47,522 nucleotides of DNA from Deltaproteobacteria bacterium (lineage in GTDB: Bacteria > Desulfobacterota > Binatia > UBA9968). A program made the translations under genes and the position numbers. The stretch covers positions 1 to 47,522 of the forward strand of contig SHYW01000030.1 of NCBI GenBank assembly GCA_009692615.1, given 5' to 3'. How positions within the stretch are numbered: position 1 is the stretch's first letter; every line of letters starts with the position of its first letter. A model generated the notes under the pieces. It did not search any database. It was not told the DNA's origin and worked only from the letters and a program-made list of their open reading frames with translations. Positions 23,247-32,993 of the stretch are shown piece after piece.

Positions 23247-24485
23247 ATGTGGCATTCGATCCCGCTGACGTTTTTTTGGTTTACCTATTTCGGCTCTCTC
23301 GGAATATTTTTTCCATATTTCAGTCTCTATCTGCGCGAGAATGCCGGCTTGTCGGGAAGTGAGACGGGAATGATTCTGGCGATCTCACCGCTCGTCGGTA
23401 TGATCGCCCAGCCGTTTTGGGGACATATGGCGGACCGCACCGGCGCGCGCACGCGCACGTTGGCGTTTCTCACCTTGGGCACGGCGCTCGGCTATCTCGG
23501 ACTCGGCTATGCGCAGGGTTTTGCGGCCGTCGTGCTCGCGACCGCGGCCCTCGCTGTCGTCGGCACGGCGGTCTTTCCGCTGATGACTTCGGTGAGCTTA
23601 GCGATTCTGCGCGACGCGGGACGCCACGCCTTCGGCCGCGTGCGCGCTTGGGGCACCATCGGCTATTTCATTCTCATCCTGGTTTTTCCCGTAGCGCTGG
23701 CGAGTTATCAACCGGCGCTTCAAGTGGGCGCGAGCCTCAAGCCAGCTTCACAGCCGGGACTCGGCCTGATGTTTCCTTTGACCGCGGCGCTGGTTTTGAT
23801 TGCCGCATGCGTCGCCTTTCTCTTGCCGCAAAAAGGCGTCGTCGCTTTGCGCGCGGCGCGCGGCGATTGGCGCGAGCTATTGGGCAATAGGCCGTTCCTG
23901 CGCTTTCTGATTTTTTCCTTGCTGGCGAATATTCTCATGCAGGGGCCGATGTGGTTGTTTCCGATCTTCGTGCGCTCGCGCGGCGGCGATCTGACGACGA
24001 TTCGCAATATCTGGATTCTCATGCTGATCGTCGAAATTCCTCTGGTGCTGTCGACTGGCAGCGGCCTCAAGCGCTTGGGCGCGCGCGGCATGTTGACGGT
24101 CGGCGTGACGGTGGGTGGTTTGCGCTGGCTGCTCTCGGCTGTGATCAGCGATCCAGATTGGTTTTTCTTTGTCCAAGCGCTGCACGGCATTACCGTGGTC
24201 GGATTGAACTTAGGCAGCCCGCTGTATTTGGATGTGGTCGCGCCGGAGAAGTTGCGCTCGACGGCCCAAGGCATGCTCTCGATGGTCGGCGGCGGTTTGG
24301 CGGGAATACTCTCGAATTTGACCGCCGGCTGGCTGGTCGAGCACAAGGGCGCGGATCGGCTCTATCTGATCTGCGGCATCGGCTCCTTGCTGTTGGGACT
24401 GGCGGCGACTTGGATTCTGCCATCGGTAAAACGGCCGACCGATGGGTTGCCGGCGGAAGTCGCGGTGAGCGATACATTCGCTTGA
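23247..24485 (+). CDS. MFS transporter, phenylpropionate permease (HcaT/PPP)-like
   Basis: This 412-residue protein has 12 probable membrane segments. It opens MWHSIPLTFFWFTYFGSLGIFFPYFSLYLRENA as two pieces typical of the MFS_1-like or HcaT group, with loop motif GHMADRTGARTRTL after helix 2 and a central loop around KGVVALRAARGDWRELLG. Relatives import 3-phenylpropionate or nucleosides. The ATG at 23247 is chosen because the frame upstream overlaps the opposite-strand DUF488 gene. Its place after the pca cluster and ligase suits uptake of an aromatic acid, but that is inference. Confidence 0.87.
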   Translation: MWHSIPLTFFWFTYFGSLGIFFPYFSLYLRENAGLSGSETGMILAISPLVGMIAQPFWGHMADRTGARTRTLAFLTLGTALGYLGLGYAQGFAAVVLATAALAVVGTAVFPLMTSVSLAILRDAGRHAFGRVRAWGTIGYFILILVFPVALASYQPALQVGASLKPASQPGLGLMFPLTAALVLIAACVAFLLPQKGVVALRAARGDWRELLGNRPFLRFLIFSLLANILMQGPMWLFPIFVRSRGGDLTTIRNIWILMLIVEIPLVLSTGSGLKRLGARGMLTVGVTVGGLRWLLSAVISDPDWFFFVQALHGITVVGLNLGSPLYLDVVAPEKLRSTAQGMLSMVGGGLAGILSNLTAGWLVEHKGADRLYLICGIGSLLLGLAATWILPSVKRPTDGLPAEVAVSDTFA

Positions 24486-24550
24486 TATCGCGCATGCACC
24501 TGGAATATACGGTAGCCAGGTTCGCACTGCTGTAATTCCACGGAGGTCGT

Positions 24551-25630
24551 ATGACGCATTGGCTTCGGGTGTTGTTCTTACCGTTGGCGTTTTGCTGGCT
24601 TGACTCGCATCTTGCATGGTAGGCGGCGGCGCCCGCTTCGACCGATCAACTTTACGCGACGCTGGCCAAGTTGCCGGCGGAGCAGCGCGCCAAACAGTTG
24701 GAAGAAGGCGCGCGCAAAGAGGGCGCGCTCAACTTCGTCCACACCTGGCGCGGCAAGAACGCGCGCGATCACGTCAAGCTATTCGAGAAGCGCTACGCGT
24801 TCCTCAAAGTCGAGATGGGCGATCTCGGTTCGCAAGACGCCGCGGAGCGTTTCATCGCTGAGGAAACCGCCGGGCGCCATCTCACCGACATTCTCACTTT
24901 GGGCGTGCCCGACTTGGCGATCATCCTCAAACAAAATCTGCTGGCAAAATATATCACGCCGGCGACGAAAAAGATTTTAAAACCCTATCAAGGCTTTCTC
25001 GACCCGGACAATCATTGGATCCCGTGGTACTGGGCTGAGCATGGGATTTCCTACAACACCAATCTGGTCAAACCGGACAAGGCGCCCAAGGCGTGGTTCG
25101 ATCTCTGTAAGCCTGAGTTCAAAGGCCAGGTTTCTTTCGATCCGTCGGAGACGCGTTTCTTGGCCGGTATGTACGTCATGTTGGGTGAAGCGAAGGCCAA
25201 AGAGTGGCTCAAGTGCATGGGACAGAATCAGCCGATTGTGCAAACTGGCCACACCCAGCGTATGGAGCTGATGCTCACCGGCGATCACGCGGTGCAAGGG
25301 GATAATTATTTTTACACCGGCGTGGAGCAAAAGCAGAAAGATCCTAAGGCGCCCTTCGCGATGGTTTACAGCGCGCCGGTGCTGGCCTTCGCCGGCGCCA
25401 TGGTGATCAACAAAAATACTCAGCATCCCTATGCCTCGGCGTTGTTCGTCGACTGGACCCTCGGCGAAGACAGCCAGGGTATGATCAACAGCATCCTGCG
25501 CGGCCCGTTGACGACCAAGCATCCCTATCTGCCGGACAACATCAAGCTGGTGACGTACAACGTCGTCAGCGAGGATGTCACGAAGCGCTTGCATGAAGCT
25601 TGGGGTCAATACATCGGCCGGGCGAAGTAA
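24551..25630 (+). pseudogene. Iron/family 1-type solute-binding protein, amber codon in the signal peptide region
   Basis: A strong GGAGGT and ATG 24551 begin a signal peptide (MTHWLRVLFLPLAFCW). Codon 24 is TAG (24620-24622), followed in the same frame by AAAPASTDQLYATLAKLPAE and a full binding protein: EGARKEGALNFVHTWRGK, ERFIAEETAGRHLTDILTLG, GQVSFDPSETRF, ending in HEAWGQYIGRAK. A TGG or CAG to TAG change would explain it. The only alternatives are internal starts such as TTG 24671, which would give a protein without export signal. The fused permease follows 16 bp downstream, so the pair forms one transporter operon. Sequencing error is possible; true loss would leave the permease without its binding partner. 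Confidence 0.8.
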
Positions 25631-25646
25631 GAGCGGCGTTGCGCCG

Positions 25647-27392
25647 ATGTTTAATAGCTCGCGTTCTAGCGGCGCCGCCAACCGTTCGCCGGTTTCCAGC
25701 GGTGGCCGGTTGGTGTTGGTCGGGCTGATCGCGATTCTTCTTTATCAAGTTCTGCTGCCTTTGGTCCTGATCGTTTGGACCAGTTTTAAGACCTTACGTC
25801 CCGGCGAGGCGGGCTTTTTGGATTTCAGCTTCACCTTGGCGAATTATTCTCGCGCCTACGGTGTCAGCGAGTTCTGGCAGGCGAGCGTCAATACGATTTA
25901 TTTCGCATTGGTGTCCACCGGTGCATCGTTCGCACTCGGAATCTTTCTCGCCTGGGCGGTGGAGCGCACTAACACGCCGCTCGGGCGCGTGATCGGCATC
26001 ATCACGCTCAGCCGCATCATCATTCCCGGCGTGATCATTACGATCTCGTGGATTCTGCTCGCCGCGCCCAACATCGGCGTGGTCAATTATTTGATCGAGC
26101 AAGTCACCGGCGTCAGCCGCGTGCTCAATATTTATTCTTTCTGGGGCATGGTGTGGGTACAAAGTTTAGAGATGACGCCGCTGGCCTATTTGCTCATGTC
26201 CGCGGCATTGCAGTCCATCGATCCGCGCCTGGAAGAAGCCTCGGCCATCGCCGGCGCGGGCACGTGGCCGACGCTGCGGCGGATCTCGTTGCCGCTGGTG
26301 TTGCCGGCCGGTGCGGCGGCGGCGTTGCTGCTGTTCATTCAAACCGTCGAGAGCTTCGAAGTGCCGCTTCTGCTCGGCGGCCGCGCGCGCTTCGCGGTTT
26401 ATACGACGGAAGTTTATTTCAATACTTCGCGCATGCCGACGGACTGGGGTTTGGCGAGCACTTACTCGATGGTGCTATTGGTGTTGTCGATGGCGCTGCT
26501 GTTTGTTTACTTTCGTTTGGTCCGCCACGGCGAGCGCTATCAGACCATCACCGGCAAAGATTTTCGGCCCCGCCGCATCGATCTCGGCGGCTGGAAATAT
26601 CTTAGCTGCGCGGTGAGCTTGCTGTTGGTCTTTCTCATCACCGGCCTGCCTTTTCTCGTCATGCTCTACGCGTCGTTCTTGCCGCGCTTCCAAGTGCCCA
26701 CTCAAGAAACGCTGCAAGCGCTGACGACGGTCAACTACAAAAGTCTGTTCGACGACGGCGGCTACGCGATCACGCCGATCGTCAATAGTACGCTGCTCGG
26801 CATCGGCACGGCTTCGGTGGTGTTGCTGTTGGTCTCCGCCATCAGTTACTTCGTGCACAAGACGCGAGTGCGCGGGCGCAAGCTCCTCGACTTTCTCGGC
26901 TTCGCGCCGATCGCGTTGCCGAGCGTGGTGCTCGGCTCGGCGTTTCTCTGGCTTTATTTGATCGTGCCGCTGCCGGTGATCGGCTCGCTGACCGTCATCG
27001 GCCTGGCTTACTTGACGCGATACTTGCCCTACGCTTTGCGTTTCGTGTCGAGCGCCATCGTGCAAATCCACACCGAGCTCGAAGAAGCCGCAGCGGTGGC
27101 CGGCGGCACTTGGTGGAGCAATCTCTATCGCATTTATCTGCCGCTGCTTCGTCCCGGACTGATGGCGGGCTGGTTTTGGGTGATGGTGCACGCCTATCGC
27201 GAGCTGACGATCTCGCTGATGCTGGCTCGGGCGAGAAATCGCACGGCGTCGGTGATCATCTTCTATCTGTGGACCAGCGGCTCATTCCCGCAGCTGAGCG
27301 CCTTCGGCGTGCTGATTTTTCTCATGCTGATCGTGTTGGTGACGATCTCGCAATCGCTCAGCAAACGTTTCGGCGTGCGCGAGCAGTGGTGA
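25647..27392 (+). CDS. ABC transporter permease, fused two-domain FbpB-like
   Basis: This 581-residue protein has two permease halves, each with about six membrane segments. Each has a conserved EAA loop that contacts the ATPase: LEEASAIAGAGTWPTLRRIS (about residues 195-214) and LEEAAAVAGGTWWSNLYRIY (about 477-496). This is the iron(III)/thiamine-type fused layout. It follows the binding protein by 16 bp. No ATP-binding gene follows, and the next 340 bp are repeats, so an ATPase must be supplied from elsewhere. The ATG at 25647 is chosen because the frame upstream overlaps the previous gene. Confidence 0.88.
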   Translation: MFNSSRSSGAANRSPVSSGGRLVLVGLIAILLYQVLLPLVLIVWTSFKTLRPGEAGFLDFSFTLANYSRAYGVSEFWQASVNTIYFALVSTGASFALGIFLAWAVERTNTPLGRVIGIITLSRIIIPGVIITISWILLAAPNIGVVNYLIEQVTGVSRVLNIYSFWGMVWVQSLEMTPLAYLLMSAALQSIDPRLEEASAIAGAGTWPTLRRISLPLVLPAGAAAALLLFIQTVESFEVPLLLGGRARFAVYTTEVYFNTSRMPTDWGLASTYSMVLLVLSMALLFVYFRLVRHGERYQTITGKDFRPRRIDLGGWKYLSCAVSLLLVFLITGLPFLVMLYASFLPRFQVPTQETLQALTTVNYKSLFDDGGYAITPIVNSTLLGIGTASVVLLLVSAISYFVHKTRVRGRKLLDFLGFAPIALPSVVLGSAFLWLYLIVPLPVIGSLTVIGLAYLTRYLPYALRFVSSAIVQIHTELEEAAAVAGGTWWSNLYRIYLPLLRPGLMAGWFWVMVHAYRELTISLMLARARNRTASVIIFYLWTSGSFPQLSAFGVLIFLMLIVLVTISQSLSKRFGVREQW

Positions 27393-27421
27393 AGGCGCTG
27401 CCAGAAGAAAAAGAGATCGGA

Positions 27422-27520
27422 ATATTTCTCGCAAAGGTGCAAAGACGCCAAGTTCGGAAAAGAATTTATTTCTTAAAAACTTTGCGCCTTTGCGGGAGGA
27501 ATATCCGAATCCGAAAGTCT
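27422..27520. repeat. Palindromic repeat with invertible core (copy A)
   Basis: Arms GCAAAGGTGCAAAGACGCC and TTTGCGCCTTTGCGGGAGG enclose a 26-bp core at 27453-27478. The exact reverse complement of the core occurs at 37705-37730 between similar arms. The downstream part (GGAATATCCGAATCCGAAAG) also matches the flank of that copy, in the same orientation. Confidence 0.8.
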
Positions 27521-27529
27521 TCGACTTCT

Positions 27530-27722
27530 GCAAAATTTGCGCGAGGCGCGCAAGCCCTTATTGATGGCAGTGCAAAGAACGCAAAGTAGGGGGCGGTCGC
27601 GACCGTCCCTTCCGACGATCCGCTGCAAACCATCCGATTCCCCGAGTAGCCATGTTTCATGGCGTATCGAGGGGGGAGAATCCCTCGCTACGCGCTGCGC
27701 GCTACTCGGGAAATCGGATACT
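27530..27722. repeat. Further repeats filling the gap between permease and argC
   Basis: No gene is recognisable in this part of the 340-bp gap. It contains a small palindrome (GGGCGGTCGCGACCGTCCC, near 27592) and a longer imperfect inverted pair, CCGATTCCCCGAGTAGCC near 27640 and GCGCGCTACTCGGGAAATCG near 27700, which surrounds AGAATCCCTCGCTACGCG. Confidence 0.6.
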
Positions 27723-27732
27723 GCATAAAAAT

Positions 27733-28689
27733 CTAGGCGGGCAGACCGGTGCCTTCGGCGACGCCGAGCATGAGATTTAAATTCTGTATCGCCACACCGG
27801 CGGCGCCTTTGCCGAGATTGTCCAAGCGCGCCATCAGGATCACGTGGCCAGATTGATGCGGCAGGACGCGCAGGGAAATTCGATTGGTGTCGTTGAACTC
27901 TTGGGGATCGAAGCTTAATTCATCGGACTCGCTGGCTTCGGTAAGCGGTTCGACTGCAACGAAAACTTCTTTATCGTAGCGTGCGGCCAACACTTCCCAC
28001 ATCGCTTTACTCGATCCAGATTTTGGCAACGACTTGGCCGGCAGCATGATCTCGACGCGCATGCCGCAGCGAAACGGGCCGACGTTGGGAAGAAATTGCG
28101 GCTCGGTGGTCAACGCGCCGTGGCGCATGATTTCCGGAATATGCTTGTGCAGCTTGCCGATGCTGTACGGCGCCTCGTGCGGCAGATGGATTAGCTTCTT
28201 CTTCGGATCTTCCCAGCGTTCGATCATCGCGCGTCCGCCGCCGGAGTAACCAGACAGCGCGTGAATCGCCAGCGCCGTGTCGGGCGCGATCAATCCGGCA
28301 TCGACGAGCGGGCGCGTGAGCAATATGGCTGCGGAAGCATAGCAACCGGGATTCGCAACTCGCTTAGCTTTCGCGATCTGTTCTCGCTGGCCAGCGATCA
28401 ATTCCGGTAAACCGTAAACCCAACCGGCATTGACGCGGTGCGCCGTGCTGGCATCAAGAATCCGCACCGGCGAATCGGCAAGCCAAGCCGCGGCTTCCTT
28501 CGCTGCGTCGTCAGGAAGGCAGAGCAGCACGATGCTCGCGTCTTGCAGCGCCTTCTTCCGCGCCGCCGGGTCTTTGCGCAGCTTCTCCGGAAGCGTGACA
28601 ACTTCAAGATCGTTGCGTCCGGCGAGCCAGTCGCGGATGCGTAGCGCGGTGGTTCCTGCTTGGCCGTCGATGTAGATTTTAGGTGGCAT
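27733..28689 (-). CDS. argC: N-acetyl-gamma-glutamyl-phosphate reductase
   Basis: This 318-residue protein is the shorter ArgC type (ArgC2-like). The N-terminus PKIYIDGQAGTTALRIRDWL is characteristic, and the catalytic Cys lies in VANPGCYASAAILLTRPL. A later His in HEAPYSIGKLHKHIPE is the expected partner, and the C-terminus has the VILMARLDNLGKGAAGVAIQNLNLMLG stretch seen in two adjoining pieces. It makes N-acetylglutamate semialdehyde in arginine synthesis. No other arg gene is nearby, so it stands alone among catabolic genes. The Shine-Dalgarno is weak. Confidence 0.92.
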   Translation of the reverse strand: MPPKIYIDGQAGTTALRIRDWLAGRNDLEVVTLPEKLRKDPAARKKALQDASIVLLCLPDDAAKEAAAWLADSPVRILDASTAHRVNAGWVYGLPELIAGQREQIAKAKRVANPGCYASAAILLTRPLVDAGLIAPDTALAIHALSGYSGGGRAMIERWEDPKKKLIHLPHEAPYSIGKLHKHIPEIMRHGALTTEPQFLPNVGPFRCGMRVEIMLPAKSLPKSGSSKAMWEVLAARYDKEVFVAVEPLTEASESDELSFDPQEFNDTNRISLRVLPHQSGHVILMARLDNLGKGAAGVAIQNLNLMLGVAEGTGLPA

Positions 28690-28784
28690 AAATTCTTCGC
28701 TGGAACTATTCGGAGTGAATATTACGACGATTCGTTGAGCTTAGCAAAACTCGTCACCGGCGCCTGCGCCGCGCGGGTCGGCAC

Positions 28785-29897
28785 TCATGTCACAACTGCA
28801 CTCAAGTTGGCATAGAGGAGTTTGTGAAACAGATGCTCGCCAGCTTCGCGCCGAACCGAGAGGCGACCCGTATTGTACACGCGAGAATTCAAACCACGTT
28901 GGACCGATTCGCAGATCGCAACGTCCTCCGACTGAATCTGTTCGCTGACGGCGATGCTGGCGAGATTCTTTTCTCGTGCCGATTGCGAAACGTCGGCGAA
29001 GTAGTAGTCGAAGATGACTTCGGTCTTGTCGACGCCGTGTGGGATGACGAGATTGGTGTCCATCACTTCGTCGTAAACATTGATCATGAAGTTCGGATAT
29101 AGCCAGAAATAGTTGGCGCGCTCGCCTTGACGCACGGCGGCGTTTGGCGATTTAGTTTTCCCGCTCGCAATCGGGCTCGATTGCAGACAGAAATGTTCAC
29201 CGGTTTCGATCGTGTATTGGCTGTAGTCGAGCACGCTGGCGAGGCCGCCGTGAATATGCGGCACATGGTAACCGCCGTCGAGGTAGTTGTCGACGAAAAC
29301 TTTCCAGTTGCAATTCAAAGAATAACTCCGTCGCTCGAACCACTTCAGTCGTTCAAGGTGCAAAGGTTCAATACGTTCAATCAAGTCGGCGGAGAGAAAT
29401 TCTTCTAGGGTTGGGCCGCCACCGTCAAGTTTCACGAACACCCAACCATGCCATTCCGCGGTTTGAACCGGAACGAGGCCGTTGGCGCTACGATCGAAGT
29501 TGGCAACTCCGGCAAACTCCGGCGTGAGAATTAGTTTGCCTTCGAGGTCGTAAGTCCAGCCGTGATACGGGCAACGTAGATTTTCGGCTTTGCCTTCGCA
29601 CTTTGTCGCAACAGCCGCGGCGTGATGGCGACAGACGTTGAAGAAGCCGCGCAGGACGTTGTCGTTGCCGCGGATGACCAAGATCGGCTCACCGGCAACC
29701 TCGTGCGTGATGTATTGCCCTGCTTCACGAACTTGATCAGCGCGGCCTGCGAATTGCCAAGCGCGCGAGAAGACCGTCAGCCGTTCTAGTTCGAGGATGC
29801 CTGGGTCGGTGTACCAAGACGAACGCGGTGTTGAAGCCGTGGAGAGTTGGCGTTTTGGCTCGTAGCTTTCAATTATTTTTTTAACGTTTGTTCCCAT
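28785..29897 (-). CDS. Rieske non-heme iron oxygenase, alpha subunit (3), choline/betaine monooxygenase-like
   Basis: This 370-residue protein has a Rieske site at C89-x-H91 and C109-x2-H112 (CPYHGWTYD). The mononuclear iron site is in KVFVDNYLDGGYHVPHIHGG near residues 199-218 with D and two His as ligands. The order and length resemble choline monooxygenase, GbcA and carnitine oxygenase more than classical dioxygenases. It is distinct from the other two Rieske genes. No reductase is adjacent. It lies 66 bp downstream of the adenylyl cyclase gene on the same strand; whether they share a transcript is not clear. Confidence 0.9.
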   Translation of the reverse strand: MGTNVKKIIESYEPKRQLSTASTPRSSWYTDPGILELERLTVFSRAWQFAGRADQVREAGQYITHEVAGEPILVIRGNDNVLRGFFNVCRHHAAAVATKCEGKAENLRCPYHGWTYDLEGKLILTPEFAGVANFDRSANGLVPVQTAEWHGWVFVKLDGGGPTLEEFLSADLIERIEPLHLERLKWFERRSYSLNCNWKVFVDNYLDGGYHVPHIHGGLASVLDYSQYTIETGEHFCLQSSPIASGKTKSPNAAVRQGERANYFWLYPNFMINVYDEVMDTNLVIPHGVDKTEVIFDYYFADVSQSAREKNLASIAVSEQIQSEDVAICESVQRGLNSRVYNTGRLSVRREAGEHLFHKLLYANLSAVVT

Positions 29898-29963
29898 ACT
29901 TAACGCGCTCGTCGCGAACCAAGTCGGTTACCGCTCCGAACATCCCCGCTCAGGTTGCCAAGC

Positions 29964-31904
29964 TTACTCCGGCAGACCCGCTTTGGTGGCCGCCGGCATG
30001 TAGACCTCGCGCCACAGTTTTTTGTAGGCCTCGGGCGACGATGGGAATGGGTAAGTGCCGCCATTCGAAAGCTTGAAGTTTGGCGCGATGCGAAACAGTT
30101 CCGCCGCAGTCGCTTTTGCTTTCACCAGGTCGCCTTTCTTGGCGTAGGCGGCTGCAAGATTGTAAAGCGGGTTGGGGTTCTTCGGAGCTTCCGCGCGCGC
30201 CTTTTCGATCCACTCGATCGCCAGGTCGTCGTGGCCCAGAAAAAAGTGCCCCACGCCAAGGAAATTCATCGAAGAAAAATTCTGTGGCCCGCGCGGATCG
30301 AGGGACAAAGCTTGCTCCGCATACCCGATCGTTTTCTTCGGCTCCCCACTGATCAGACTCGCGAAGGCCAGGCCATTGTAGAAAGGTGAATAGTTGCGGT
30401 TGAGTGCAATGCCGTTCTGGAACGCGGATATCGCCTGCGACAGGTCCCTTCGGAATATGAAGTAATTGCCCAGCCCCTCATAGGTGAAGGCGTTGGCCGG
30501 GTCGAGTTCTTTGGCTTTGAGGGCAATTTTGTAACCCTCTTTGAGTTTTTCCTCAGCGACTTGCGGACCCAGCACATTGATGAATAAACGTCTTTGATAC
30601 ATGAGGCAGACTGCCAGGTGTGCCATTGCGTCGACGCTATTGGGATCCAGCAGCAAAAGCTCGCGAAAGAGCTTTTCCTGTTGTTGCAGGTTTTCCAAAG
30701 TCGGGGACTTGGTAGTCAGGGCCACAGCGCGCAGCAGCAGGTCGCCCGACTGCGGGTCGATTTTGCGCGCCTCACTCTCGCGGGCAGCCGCCACTACTAT
30801 CTCCCGCCCGATGGAGTTGGCAATGCGCGAGGTGATCCGGTCTTGCAGGGCAAACAGGTCGGAGCGGTCGCCATCGAAGGTCTCGGCCCAGAGCTGCCCG
30901 CCGGAGGAGGTGTCGGCCAGTTGGGCGTTGATGCGGATTTTTTCACCGCTGCGCTGAACGTTGCCCTGCAAGGCATAGCGCACGCCCAGATCCTTGCCTA
31001 CTTGCTGCACATTGATCTGCTTGTCTTTAAAAGTGTTCGCAGTCGTCGCGGCGATTACAAAGAGCCCCGCCGCGCGTGACAGGTCAGTGGTAATCTTGGT
31101 GGTCAGGCCGTCGGCCAGGTAAGCCTGCTCCGAGTCGCCGCTCAAATTGGCGAACGGCAGCACGACGATCGAACGGCGCTCGGTGGAGGCGACATTTCCG
31201 CCGAGCGTCCATCCATGTTGGCGCACAAACCAAGCGCCGCCGGCGACAATGAGAATCACAATAGCGGCGGCGGCGAACAATATCCCCCGGCGGCGCGGAG
31301 TTGGCGCGATCTCGACCGCCGGCTTGGCGATCTCCGGCGCCTGTGGCAGCTCTTCCTCGGCCAGCGCTGCGATGTCTTTCGCCGCTAGCCCAAACACGCC
31401 GACCGCGCGGGCGATGTTCTTCACCGTCTGCTCGCCGAGATCGGCGAAGGATAACGAGAGCTTGTCGCGAATTTGGTCGTTCGCCATGCGGGAGATGCAC
31501 AGCCCGCCCGGCTCGCACAAGGTCTCAAGCCGCGCCGCGATGTTGACGCCGTCGCCGAAGATGTCGTCCCCGTCGATGATGATGTCGCCGACATTGATGC
31601 CGATGCGAAAGATGACGCGCTTGTCCTCGGCCTCCTCGGCATTGCGGCTCAACATGCCGCGCTGCACGGCGACGGCGCAGGCCACCGCGTCGACCACGCT
31701 AGCGAATTCGACGAGCAGGCCGTCGCCGGTGGTCTTGACGATGCGGCCATGATGGCCGGCGATGGCCGGATCGACCAGCTCGCGACGATGGGCTTTGAGT
31801 TTATTCAACGTGCCGACTTCGTCTGTGCCCATGAGACGGCTATAGCTGACGACATCAGCCGCCATGATCGCTGCGAGCCGGCGCTCGACGGTTCTGTTTG
31901 CCAC
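29964..31904 (-). CDS. Class III adenylate/guanylate cyclase with TolB-like domain and TPR repeats
   Basis: This 646-residue protein combines a cytoplasmic class III cyclase domain (residues 1-185), one membrane segment (GILFAAAAIVILIVAGGAWF, near 210), a periplasmic TolB/FlgO-like domain (SIVVLPFANLSGD onward, near 250-390) and C-terminal TPR repeats. Cyclase residues look intact: metal Asp in AADVVSYSRL, substrate Lys and second Asp in RIVKTTGDGLLVEF, and the D-x-x-x-x-G-x-x-V-N-x-A-x-R segment IFGDGVNIAARLE. The start is GTG 31904, placed by AGAGGA and the family N-terminus VANRTVERRLAAIMAAD; an ATG at 32069 would overlap the next gene. Such proteins make cAMP in response to an unknown signal. 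Confidence 0.87.
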   Translation of the reverse strand: MANRTVERRLAAIMAADVVSYSRLMGTDEVGTLNKLKAHRRELVDPAIAGHHGRIVKTTGDGLLVEFASVVDAVACAVAVQRGMLSRNAEEAEDKRVIFRIGINVGDIIIDGDDIFGDGVNIAARLETLCEPGGLCISRMANDQIRDKLSLSFADLGEQTVKNIARAVGVFGLAAKDIAALAEEELPQAPEIAKPAVEIAPTPRRRGILFAAAAIVILIVAGGAWFVRQHGWTLGGNVASTERRSIVVLPFANLSGDSEQAYLADGLTTKITTDLSRAAGLFVIAATTANTFKDKQINVQQVGKDLGVRYALQGNVQRSGEKIRINAQLADTSSGGQLWAETFDGDRSDLFALQDRITSRIANSIGREIVVAAARESEARKIDPQSGDLLLRAVALTTKSPTLENLQQQEKLFRELLLLDPNSVDAMAHLAVCLMYQRRLFINVLGPQVAEEKLKEGYKIALKAKELDPANAFTYEGLGNYFIFRRDLSQAISAFQNGIALNRNYSPFYNGLAFASLISGEPKKTIGYAEQALSLDPRGPQNFSSMNFLGVGHFFLGHDDLAIEWIEKARAEAPKNPNPLYNLAAAYAKKGDLVKAKATAAELFRIAPNFKLSNGGTYPFPSSPEAYKKLWREVYMPAATKAGLPE

Positions 31905-32019
31905 AAATAATCCTCTGATTCGGGCGATGGTGTCAGGGTTAACAGTTAATAAAGAAGAAGAAAATAATTGATAAAAATATCGGCGGCGGAGTATTTCTTT
32001 GAGTAAACCGTCAATGAGT

Positions 32020-32991
32020 CTATTTCGCTCCCGCTGAGTTTCCCATATCACGCCTGGCTTGTTCCGCAAAAGCCCAGTTGCGGACTTTGTCGAGCGGGAC
32101 GGGGTCTTTGCTTTTCAGTTCCAGCATCGACTGATCCACTAGGGATTGCACCGCGGCGTCAGACACAACTCCGCCGTCGGACCAACTGCGCTTGCCGAGA
32201 TCGTAGCTTCGCGCGGCGACTTCGCGGTCGAGCTTTAGCCAGTGCATTAGTATCTGCGTGGTCTCCTCGCGGTTGGCGCCGGCGAAGGCCATGGCGCGGA
32301 AGACGGCTCTGATTACGCCATGGACTTGTTTGGGATTTTTCTGAATCGTCTCGTCGCGGACGGCGAGACCGGCGAGCGGTAGCTCTAAGCGTTCGCCGAA
32401 CCAAAGCAAGTCTTTGTAGCCGACTTTTTCCGCTTGCAGGTTGTAAGGCAGAGTTAAAATCGTCGCGTCGACGCTGCCGGAAAGCAATGAAGCGTAGCGC
32501 GCTGCGGCGCCGCCCATTTGCAATCGAATAATATCCCGATCGGGGTCCAAGCCATCTTGTTTGGCGACCGTGCGCAGCGCGAGATCGGCGGCGGCGCCGT
32601 AGCTGCCGATGGCGATGCGTTTGCCTTTGAGATCTCTGATCGAGTTTACTTCTCGTTTGACGGTGAGAAAATAATCGGGGCGGCCCAACAACACCGCGAT
32701 CGTTTTGACCGGCAAGCCGGCGGTGGCGGCCTTGATCGCCGAAGTGCTCGGTGTCGCGTAGTCAACGTTGCGAGTGAGCAGCGCGTTGACCGCGATGTTA
32801 GTGCGCATCGTAATCGTCAATACGTCAAAGCCTTCGTCGCGGAAAAATCCTTTGCGCGCGGCGATCTCGATGGGCAGGGTACTAAGGCCGGCACCGGTGG
32901 AGGCGATCTTAATTTCTTCGGCGGCGAGGAAATGGGGCGTCGAGACAAAAAGAAAACACAGTAGCACGCAGACACGCGATGACAGCCGCAT
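32020..32991 (-). CDS. ABC-type solute-binding protein, SsuA/THI5/NMT1-like
   Basis: This 323-residue protein has a Sec signal peptide (residues 1-24, MRLSSRVCVLLCFLFVSTPH then FLAAEE). The mature protein starts EIKIASTGAGLSTLPIEIAARKGFFRDEGFD and has INSIRDLKGKRIAIGSYGAA-like hinge sequence, as in sulfonate and pyrimidine binding proteins. It is flanked downstream by the cyclase gene and upstream by a repeat. No permease or ATPase is nearby. Confidence 0.87.
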   Translation of the reverse strand: MRLSSRVCVLLCFLFVSTPHFLAAEEIKIASTGAGLSTLPIEIAARKGFFRDEGFDVLTITMRTNIAVNALLTRNVDYATPSTSAIKAATAGLPVKTIAVLLGRPDYFLTVKREVNSIRDLKGKRIAIGSYGAAADLALRTVAKQDGLDPDRDIIRLQMGGAAARYASLLSGSVDATILTLPYNLQAEKVGYKDLLWFGERLELPLAGLAVRDETIQKNPKQVHGVIRAVFRAMAFAGANREETTQILMHWLKLDREVAARSYDLGKRSWSDGGVVSDAAVQSLVDQSMLELKSKDPVPLDKVRNWAFAEQARRDMGNSAGAK

Positions 32992-32993
32992 TT

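Noticed and set aside
31905-32069. Longer start for the adenylyl cyclase
   Set aside because: It overlaps the end of the solute-binding gene, and the family N-terminus begins at GTG 31904 with a good ribosome-binding site.
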